Origin: Acrocarpospora catenulata
GTDB lineage: Bacteria; Actinomycetota; Actinomycetes; Streptosporangiales; Streptosporangiaceae
Reading direction: 5' to 3'
Length of the DNA stretch: 64,000 nt
NCBI RefSeq assembly: GCF_018476525.1
Contig: NZ_JAHCST010000002.1
Location: 267,909-331,908 of the forward strand
The notes under the pieces are model-generated. The model was not told where the DNA came from, did not search any database, and saw only the letters and a program-made list of their open reading frames with translations. A program made the position numbers and the translations under genes. Of this stretch, positions 57,701 through 64,000 are shown piece by piece. Every line of letters starts with the position of its first letter. Within the stretch, counting starts at the first letter, position 1.

Positions 57701-60700
57701 CGCAACACCGACGCTCCCACGGCCTCCAGGGACACCCCGGTCCAGGAGAACGGCACCAGGCCACCCCCGGAATCGTCGAGCCCGGCGAAGGCCACCACGT
57801 GCAACGCCGCGTCCAGCAGCGCCGGATGCAACCCGAACGTCCCCGCCTCCGACTGCGCCTGCTCGGGCAACGCGACCTCGGCGAAGACCTCACCGTCAGA
57901 TCCGCGCCAGGCCGCCCGCAGCCCCCGGAACACCGGGCCGTAGTCGAACCCGTCCGCGACCAGGTCCTCGTACAACCCGTCCAGCTCTATCGCGGTCGCG
58001 CCCCGTGGCGGCCAGATCGCGGCGTCGAACGACCCGGCTTCCGCGGAACCGGTCGCGAGCATGCCGGTGGCGTGCCGTACCCACGGGACGTCGTCGGCGG
58101 CTTCCGCCGAGCGAGCGTAGACGTTCACGTTCCGGCGGCCCGACTCGTCGGGCGCGCTCACCGACACCTGCACCGCGACCGCGTCGTCCGCGTTCAGCAC
58201 CAGCGGCGCGGTCAGGGTCAGCTCCTCCACCAGGTCACAGCCGACCTGGTCACCCGCCCGGATCGCCAGCTCCAGGAACCCGGTGCCCGGGAAGATCATC
58301 ATCCCGGCCACCGCGTGATCGGCCAGCCACGGATGCGACCGCACCGACAGACGGCCGGTCAGCAGCACCCCGTCGGAGTCGGCCAGGCCCACCGCCGCAC
58401 CCAGCAGCGGATGACCGGCCACCGCCAGCCCTGCCGCCGCCACGTTACCCACCTGAGACGCCAGCCCCTTGGGCCAGAACCACTGATGCTGGAAGGCGTA
58501 CGTCGGCAGGTCCACCCGGCGCCCGCGCGGCAGCAGCGCCCGCCAGTCCACCGCCACCCCGTGCACGTGCAACTCGGCCAGCGCCGTCATCACCGCCGTG
58601 TGCTCATCCCTGTCCTTACGCAGCGTCGGCACCAGCGCCACATCGGCGTCGGGTACGTCCACCGCGAGGGTGCCGGCGGCCATGGCGGCCAGCACCCCGT
58701 CAGGGCCCAGCTCCAGATAGGCCCGTACGCCCTGAGCGTGCAGCGTGCGGACGCCGTCGGCGAAGCGGACCGCGCCACGGACCTGGTCCACCCAGTAGCC
58801 CGGCGAGCACACCTGCTCGGCCGTGGCCGCCTCCCCGGTAAATGTCGACACGATCGGGATACGCGGCGGGTTGTAGGTGAGCCTGCCGGCCACCGTGCGG
58901 AAGTCCGCCAGCATCGGATCCATCAACGGCGAGTGGAACGCGTGCGACACCCGCAACCGCCGCGTCTTGACCCCGCGCTCCTCCAGCCTGGCGGCGACCT
59001 CAAGGACCGGCTGCTCGGCCCCGGAGAGCACCAGCGAGGCAGGACCGTTCACCGCCGCGATCGACACCTCATCCGAACGACCGGCCAGCAGGTCGGCGAC
59101 CTGGTCTTCCGACGCCTGGACCGCGACCATCGCCCCACCCGCGGGAAGGGCCTGCATCAGCCGCGCCCGGGCTGCCACCAGCGCACACGCGTCGCTCAGT
59201 GAGAGCACCCCGGCCACATGCGCAGCCGTGATCTCCCCGATCGAATGACCGGCCAGCACCTCCGGCCGCACACCCCACGAGGACACCAACCGGAACAGCG
59301 CGGTCTCCACCGCGAACAGCGCCGGCTGCGCCCACCCCGTCTGGTCCAGCGACTCCGACTCGGTGAACATCACATCGCGCAACGATCCGTCGAGCAGTGG
59401 GTCCAGCTCGGCGATCACCTCGTCCAGAGCCTCGGCGAACACCGGGAAGCGGTCGTACAGCTCCCGGCCCATGCCCGCCCGCTGGCTGCCCTGACCGGTG
59501 AACAACACCGCGAGCTTCGGCTCCGTCGCGGCCACGCCGCGCAGCACACCCGCGCCCGGCCGGTCCTCGGTCAGCGCGCCCAGCCCGGCCAGCAGACCAT
59601 CGCGATCACTGGCCAGCACCACCGCACGATGCTCGAACGCCGACCGCGTCGTCGCGAGCGAGAACGCCACATCGGCCAAGGCCGGCTCGTCGTGGGCCGC
59701 CACATGCGCGGCCAGCCGGTCGGCCTGCGCCCGCAGCACCTCTGCCGTACGGGCCGACACCAGCACCGGCACCACCTCGGTGACCGGTTCCCGATCCACC
59801 GCACCCGGCTCGGCCTGCGGTCCTTCCTCCAAGATCACGTGGGCGTTGGTGCCGCTGATCCCGAAGGAGGAGACACCGGCCCTGCGGGGGTGACCGTTCC
59901 GGGGCCACTCAGCCGGCTCGGTCAGCAGTTCCACCGCGCCCGAGGTCCAGTCCACGTGCGAGGACGGCTCGTCCACGTGCAGCGTCTTGGGCAGCATGCC
60001 GTGGCGCATCGCCAGCACCATCTTGATCACACCGGCGACGCCCGCGGCGGCCTGGGTGTGACCGAAGTTGGACTTGATCGCGCCCACCAGCAGCGGCCGA
60101 TCCTGCGGCCGATCCTTGCCGTAGGTCGCCAGCAGCGCCTGCGCCTCGATCGGGTCACCCAGCTTCGTACCCGTGCCGTGCGCCTCCACCGCGTCCACCT
60201 CGGACGGCGACAACCCGGAAACCGCCAGCGCCTGCCGGATCACCCGCTGCTGCGAAGGACCGTTCGGCGCGGTCAGGCCGTTGGACGCGCCGTCCTGGTT
60301 GATCGCCGACCCACGCACCACCGCCAGCACCTCGTGCCCGTTGCGGCGAGCGTCCGACAACCGCTCCAGCACCACCACACCCACGCCCTCGGACCAGGTC
60401 GTGCCGTCGGCGGCGTCGGAGAACGCCTTGCACCGCCCGTCAGGCGACAGGACGCCTTGTGCGCTGAACCCCATGAACCCGAACGGGGTGGTCATCACCG
60501 TGACACCGCCGGCCAGCGCCAGGCCGCACTCGCCCGAGCGCAGCGCCTGCGCCGCCATGTGCATCGCCACCAGCGACGACGAACAGGCGGTGTCCACCGT
60601 CACCGCCGGACCCTCCAGACCCAGGGTGTACGAGAGACGGCCGGACAGCACGCTGGCCGACATTCCGGTCATGGCATGACCCTGCACATCGGGTGCGGCG

Positions 60701-63700
60701 TTCATCACCAAACTCGCATAGTCCTGGCCGTTGGTGCCGACGAAGACCCCGGTGGAGCTGCCCTTCAGTGAGACGGGGTCGATCCCGGCCCGCTCGACGG
60801 CCTCCCACACCCCCTCCAGCAGCAACCGCTGCTGCGGGTCCATCGCCAGCGCCTCACGCGGCGAGATCCCGAAGAACCCGGCGTCGAACCCGGCCGCGTC
60901 CGCCAGGAATCCGCCCTGGATGTCCAGGTCCGTCCCGGAGAGCATGCTCAGGTCCCAGCCACGATCGGCCGGGGCCGGCGAGATCGCGTCCGCACCCTCG
61001 GACAGCAACCGCCACAGACCCTCCGGCGAATCCACCCCACCGGGGAACCGGCAGCTCATCCCCACGATCACGATCGGATCGTTCGTCACCGGCGCCATCG
61101 CCGTGGGCACCACCACATCGGCGCCCTCGCCGAACAACTCGTTCAGGAGGAACTCCGCCAGCACGATCGGCGTCGGGTAGTCGAACACCAGCGTCGTCGG
61201 CAACCGCAGCCCGGTCGCGATGTTCAGCCGGTTACGCAGCTCGACCGCGGTGAGGGAGTCGAAGCCCAGCTCACGGAACTCCCGCCGCGCCTGGACCGCC
61301 TCTGCCGAGGTGTACCCCAGCACCACCGCCGCCTGCGCGCGAACCAGCTCCGTCAGCACCCGGACCTGCTCGGCCTTCGCCAACCCGGCCAGCCGCCGCA
61401 GCAGCTCCCCGTCGCCGTCCACCGGTACGGAGACCGCCGACCGGCGACCCGTACGGACGAGGCCCCGCAGCAGATGCGGCACCTCGGGGAACGTACGCAG
61501 AACCGCGAGTTGCAGCCGCGTCGCCACCACCGCCGCGTGAACCGTCGTGGCGGCCGTCTCGAAGGCCGCCAGGCCCTGCTCGGCCGACAACGCCGGCATG
61601 CCCGCCCGCGCCATCCGGCGCAGCTCGATCGCGCCAAGACCGCCGGTCAGCCCGGTCTCCTGCTCCCACAGGCCCCAGGCCAGCGACAGTCCCGCCAGGC
61701 CCCGTGCCCGGCGCGACTCGGCCAGCGCGTCCAGGAACGCGTTCGCCGCCGCGTAGTTGCCCTGACCGGCGTTGCCCAGCACCCCGGCGAAAGAGGAGAA
61801 CAGCACGAACGCGGCCAGATCCCGGCCCTCGGTCAGCTCGTGCAGGTGCCAGGCGGCGTCCACCTTCGGCCGCAGGACCGTGTCCAGACCCTCCGCCGTC
61901 AACGACGGAATCGTCCCGTCGGCCAGCACACCAGCGGTGTGCACGACCGCCGTCAGGGGATGACCCGCGTCGATCCCGGCCAGCAACGCCGCGACCTGAT
62001 CACGATCGGCCACGTCACAGGCGACGATCTCGACCTCGGCGCCATGCGCGATCAGCTCCGCCTGCAACTCCAGCGCACCCGGAGCCTCCAGGCCCCGGCG
62101 ACTGGTCAGCAGCAGACGCCGTACGCCACGCTCGGCCACCACATGGCGAGCGAACAGCGCACCCAGACCACCGGTCCCGCCGGTGATCAACACCGTGCCA
62201 TCCGGATCCCACGGCCGCTCCACCGTCTCCGCAGGCGTCAGACGCGCCAGACGCGGAACCCGTACCTCGTCCCCGCGTACCGCCACCTGCGGCTCGCCGC
62301 AGGCCAGTACCCCGGCCAGCACCGAGTCAGACAGCTCACCATCGACATCGACCAGCACGAACCGGCCCGGGTTCTCCGAGTGCGCCGACCGCACCAGGCC
62401 CCACACCGCCGCGGCCGGCAGATCAGTGACCGTCTCGCCGTCGCCCGTCGCCACCGCACCCCGAGTGACCACCACCAGAGGCGAATCAGCGAACCGGTCG
62501 TCAGCCAGCCACCCCTGCAGCAAAGTGAGAACGCGCGCGGTCAGCGCGTGCGCCGCCTCCACCGTCTCACCGTCGGAGGCGACCTCCGTCAGCACCACAC
62601 CCGACCCCACCAGGGGCGAGAGATCCGGCGAGTCCAGGTCAAGCACCGTCACCGGCGCCGGGTCGGCTTCCGGCAGACCGCCGACCACGGACCAGTCCAC
62701 CCGGAACAGTTCGTCCCGCCCGGCCCCACGGCCGTCGGAGCCGGCGAGCCGCTCATCGGACATCGGCCGCAGCACCACCGGCCGCGCCGACACCACCGGC
62801 GCGCCCGACCTGTCCACGGCCATCAGCGACACCGAATCGCCATCGGCCCTGGCCAGCCGCACGCGGAGCATCGTTGCCCCACTCGCGTACAGGCGCACCT
62901 CACCCCACGAGAACGGCAACCGGCCTCGCTCGGCATCGTCCAGCCCGGCGAACGGCACCGTGTGCAACGCCGCGTCCAGCAACGCCGGGTGCAACCCGAA
63001 CGTCTCCGCTCCGCTGACCTGCTCCGGCAAGCTCAGCTCGGCGAAGATCTCACCATCAGACCCCCGCCAGGCCGCCCGCAGACCCCGGAACGCCGGACCG
63101 TACGCCAGCCCCTCCTCCGCCATTTCCTCGTAGAACCCGTCCAGCTCGATCGCGGACGCCCCAGCAGGCGGCCACACCGCCGCATCGAACGAACCAGCAT
63201 CCACAGCATCGGTCGCGAGCATGCCAGTGGCGTGCAGCACCCACGGCAGGTCATCGGCCGCGTCCGCCGAACGCGCATAGATGTTCACCGGGCGACGGCC
63301 TGACTGCTCCGCAGCCTCGACCCACACCTGCACCGCGACCGCGTCACCCTCGCCCAACAACAGGGGCGTGGTCAGAAGCTCCTCGACCACATCGCAGCCG
63401 ACCTGGTCACCCGCCAGGACGGCAAGCTCCACGAACACGCTGCCCGGCACCATCACCGTCCCGGCCACCACGTAGTCGGCCAGCCACGAATGCGACGAGA
63501 GCGACAACCGCCCCGTCAGCACCACCCCATCGGAATCGGCCCGGGGCATCACCGCGCCCAGCAGCGGATGCCTCGTCGCGTCCAGACCCAGAACACGGAC
63601 ATCACCGCTCTGCTGGGCGTTGGGCCAGTACCGCTGGTGCTGGAAGGCGTAGGTCGGCAGATCGACCCGGCGTCCACCCGGCAGCACGCTCTTCCAGTCC

Positions 63701-64000
63701 ACCTCGATACCGCGGACGAACAGTTCGGCGGCCGAGATCAGCACCCGGTCCAGCCCGCCCTCGTCACGCCGCAAGGTCCCAGTGATCACGGCGTCCACCG
63801 CGGCCTCGTCCACGCATTCGCCGATGCCGATCGTCAGCACCGGGTGCGGGCTCACCTCGACAAACGCCCGGTACCGCTGCTCCAGCAGTTCCCCGACGGC
63901 CGGGGCGAAGTTGACCGTGTTGCGCAGGTTGTCACACCAGTACGCCGCGTCGAGTTCCGGACCTTCCACCCACTGGCCGGTCACGGTCGACAGCATCGGC
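54709..64000 (-). CDS. Modular type I PKS (PKS-E), 5' end beyond window: (AT)-DH0-KR-ACP and KS-AT-DH-ER-KR-ACP
   Basis: 3096 aa are visible; the frame enters from the right edge inside an acyltransferase. E1: AT tail 1-110, which matches the tails of the YASH-type ATs in D1, D2 and C2, so probably methylmalonyl; DH whose catalytic His is Tyr176 ([12 protein letters not shown]) although LLDAALH (344) is intact; KR near 605 (LAD); ACP near 912. The unit should keep its hydroxyl. E2: KS from 977 (Cys about 1137), AT with GHSIGE (1586) and HAFH (1687), malonyl; DH with [10 protein letters not shown] (1895) and LLDAALH (2062); ER about 2350-2650 ([11 protein letters not shown] near 2482); KR near 2662; ACP near 2969. 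It should give a saturated CH2-CH2 unit. The docking tail ([17 protein letters not shown]) should hand over to PKS-D, which begins 29 bases downstream. Confidence 0.96.
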   Translation of the reverse strand, partial: PMLSTVTGQWVEGPELDAAYWCDNLRNTVNFAPAVGELLEQRYRAFVEVSPHPVLTIGIGECVDEAAVDAVITGTLRRDEGGLDRVLISAAELFVRGIEVDWKSVLPGGRRVDLPTYAFQHQRYWPNAQQSGDVRVLGLDATRHPLLGAVMPRADSDGVVLTGRLSLSSHSWLADYVVAGTVMVPGSVFVELAVLAGDQVGCDVVEELLTTPLLLGEGDAVAVQVWVEAAEQSGRRPVNIYARSADAADDLPWVLHATGMLATDAVDAGSFDAAVWPPAGASAIELDGFYEEMAEEGLAYGPAFRGLRAAWRGSDGEIFAELSLPEQVSGAETFGLHPALLDAALHTVPFAGLDDAERGRLPFSWGEVRLYASGATMLRVRLARADGDSVSLMAVDRSGAPVVSARPVVLRPMSDERLAGSDGRGAGRDELFRVDWSVVGGLPEADPAPVTVLDLDSPDLSPLVGSGVVLTEVASDGETVEAAHALTARVLTLLQGWLADDRFADSPLVVVTRGAVATGDGETVTDLPAAAVWGLVRSAHSENPGRFVLVDVDGELSDSVLAGVLACGEPQVAVRGDEVRVPRLARLTPAETVERPWDPDGTVLITGGTGGLGALFARHVVAERGVRRLLLTSRRGLEAPGALELQAELIAHGAEVEIVACDVADRDQVAALLAGIDAGHPLTAVVHTAGVLADGTIPSLTAEGLDTVLRPKVDAAWHLHELTEGRDLAAFVLFSSFAGVLGNAGQGNYAAANAFLDALAESRRARGLAGLSLAWGLWEQETGLTGGLGAIELRRMARAGMPALSAEQGLAAFETAATTVHAAVVATRLQLAVLRTFPEVPHLLRGLVRTGRRSAVSVPVDGDGELLRRLAGLAKAEQVRVLTELVRAQAAVVLGYTSAEAVQARREFRELGFDSLTAVELRNRLNIATGLRLPTTLVFDYPTPIVLAEFLLNELFGEGADVVVPTAMAPVTNDPIVIVGMSCRFPGGVDSPEGLWRLLSEGADAISPAPADRGWDLSMLSGTDLDIQGGFLADAAGFDAGFFGISPREALAMDPQQRLLLEGVWEAVERAGIDPVSLKGSSTGVFVGTNGQDYASLVMNAAPDVQGHAMTGMSASVLSGRLSYTLGLEGPAVTVDTACSSSLVAMHMAAQALRSGECGLALAGGVTVMTTPFGFMGFSAQGVLSPDGRCKAFSDAADGTTWSEGVGVVVLERLSDARRNGHEVLAVVRGSAINQDGASNGLTAPNGPSQQRVIRQALAVSGLSPSEVDAVEAHGTGTKLGDPIEAQALLATYGKDRPQDRPLLVGAIKSNFGHTQAAAGVAGVIKMVLAMRHGMLPKTLHVDEPSSHVDWTSGAVELLTEPAEWPRNGHPRRAGVSSFGISGTNAHVILEEGPQAEPGAVDREPVTEVVPVLVSARTAEVLRAQADRLAAHVAAHDEPALADVAFSLATTRSAFEHRAVVLASDRDGLLAGLGALTEDRPGAGVLRGVAATEPKLAVLFTGQGSQRAGMGRELYDRFPVFAEALDEVIAELDPLLDGSLRDVMFTESESLDQTGWAQPALFAVETALFRLVSSWGVRPEVLAGHSIGEITAAHVAGVLSLSDACALVAARARLMQALPAGGAMVAVQASEDQVADLLAGRSDEVSIAAVNGPASLVLSGAEQPVLEVAARLEERGVKTRRLRVSHAFHSPLMDPMLADFRTVAGRLTYNPPRIPIVSTFTGEAATAEQVCSPGYWVDQVRGAVRFADGVRTLHAQGVRAYLELGPDGVLAAMAAGTLAVDVPDADVALVPTLRKDRDEHTAVMTALAELHVHGVAVDWRALLPRGRRVDLPTYAFQHQWFWPKGLASQVGNVAAAGLAVAGHPLLGAAVGLADSDGVLLTGRLSVRSHPWLADHAVAGMMIFPGTGFLELAIRAGDQVGCDLVEELTLTAPLVLNADDAVAVQVSVSAPDESGRRNVNVYARSAEAADDVPWVRHATGMLATGSAEAGSFDAAIWPPRGATAIELDGLYEDLVADGFDYGPVFRGLRAAWRGSDGEVFAEVALPEQAQSEAGTFGLHPALLDAALHVVAFAGLDDSGGGLVPFSWTGVSLEAVGASVLRVRLVRTAADSVELVAVDAAGAPVVSARSLALRSFSADQLATAAGGQATMGDGLFRLEWAALSDLPEADPVPVAVVGPDPLGLATEQAEVHPDLSALAEADPVPGVVLAGIVTDPAGDAVACAHQVTASALELLQGWLADERLAGSRLVFVTRGAVSAGEGEAVADLAAAAVWGLVRSAQSENPGRFVLVDVDGELPGSVLAGVLACDEPQVALRAGGVRVPRLASLVSGAGLVPPAGVPWRLGSQAKGSLDALELLPFPRAAEPLGAGQVRVAVHATGVNFRDLLDGLNALGWYQDMASLMGSEAAGVVMEVGPGVEDLVPGDRVMGLAEGAFGPVVVAAATALAKVPDGVSFEQAATIPVAFLTSYYGLMDLAGLRPGESLLVHAGAGGVGMAAIQLAQRLGVEVFVTASPAKWDVLRSLGIPDDHIASSRTLEFEEKFGGRGIDVVLNSLTGEFIDATVRLLRPGGRFIEMGKLDIRDQEQFPGLTYHWFDMMDAGPERLREILTELAGLFATGELRPLPVTAWDVRRGREAFRFMSQARHTGKIVLTMPRRWNPEGTVLITGGTGGLGAEVARHLVAEHGVRHLLLVSRRGLEAAGARELAQELGAHVTIAACDVADRDQVAALLAGIGAEHPLTAVIHTAGVLADGTIASLTPEGLESVLRPKVDAAWHLHELTQDLDLADFMVFSSLAGVTGNAGQGNYAAANVWLDALMATRRAQGLPGLSLAWGLWAQTSGMIGSLSQAEVQRMTAAGLPPITTEQGLALFDTAIGSDSPLVLPVPMNLPPMPAQLVPPLFRGLVRGTRRTAASGSAAGDAGEALSRQLAGMAKAEQIWLVVELVRSQAAAVLGHASADAIEEGREFRELGFDSLTTVELRNRLNAATGLRLPVTLIFDYPTPASLAEHIVTEMAPEADTAEEPTVLGDLDRVEAVLSGNALDELTRNGIATRLRQLLAMVSESDTETSEIAVADMLESASTEEILSFIDNELGRSKDL
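54798..54806 (-). promoter_or_regulatory. TTTCACTAG element inside PKS-E, about 120 bases upstream of PKS-D
   Basis: This is the same nine bases as at 25463-25471 and 44002-44010. It lies in the coding region for the docking tail, in sequence homologous to that at 44002, so common descent may explain it. It is listed because its spacing to the next start codon is like that of the copy upstream of PKS-B. Confidence 0.2.

Overview
The window is about 64 kb of very GC-rich DNA (roughly 70% G+C by eye) from an actinomycete. It holds the middle of a modular type I polyketide synthase (PKS) cluster for a glycosylated reduced polyketide, most likely a macrolide. The genus cannot be fixed from the sequence. 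Both ends cut through PKS genes, so the cluster continues on each side.

Layout. (1) 25325 to 1, minus strand: two PKS genes. The first (here PKS-B, 25325-16068) carries a KSQ loading module with a methylmalonyl-type AT, then a fully reducing malonyl module. It overlaps the second (PKS-A, 16071 to beyond 1) by ATGA. PKS-A has two complete and one cut-off malonyl KS-AT-DH-KR modules, which should build a conjugated polyene. (2) 25326-34440: accessory genes in convergent and divergent pairs: sugar aminotransferase and glycosyltransferase (+), NDP-glucose 4,6-dehydratase (-), sugar C-methyltransferase (+), type II thioesterase (-), an ABC exporter pair (+), and a crotonase (-) that follows the last PKS gene. 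(3) 64000 to 34469, minus strand: PKS-E (cut at the window edge), PKS-D and PKS-C in transcription order. PKS-C ends with a thioesterase, so it is the last protein of the assembly line.

How it works together (inference from domain order and motifs). Decarboxylated methylmalonate gives a propionyl starter. Module 1 makes a saturated unit and PKS-A adds a polyene. Modules encoded outside the window follow, and then E1 (KR, dead DH: hydroxyl), E2 (full reduction), D1 and D2 (two methyl-branched double bonds), C1 (A-type KR: hydroxyl) and C2 (no KR: ketone). The predicted carboxyl end is ...CHOH-CH(Me)-CH2-CH2-CH=C(Me)-CH=C(Me)-CHOH-CH2-CO-CH(Me)-C(O)-, a 3-keto-5-hydroxy-2-methyl terminus like that of narbonolide. 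The sugar genes supply part of a C-methylated 6-deoxy (probably amino) sugar, the glycosyltransferase attaches it, and the DrrA/B-like transporter probably exports the product.

The most unusual points are: a terminal module that has lost its KR and kept an altered DH, with a crotonase gene right behind it; a DH inactivated by one His-to-Tyr codon; unrelated in-frame minisatellites in the inter-domain linkers of PKS-A; near-identical docking ends on E/D and D/C; and a recurrent CTAGTG motif upstream of several genes, forming an inverted repeat between PKS-B and the sugar genes.
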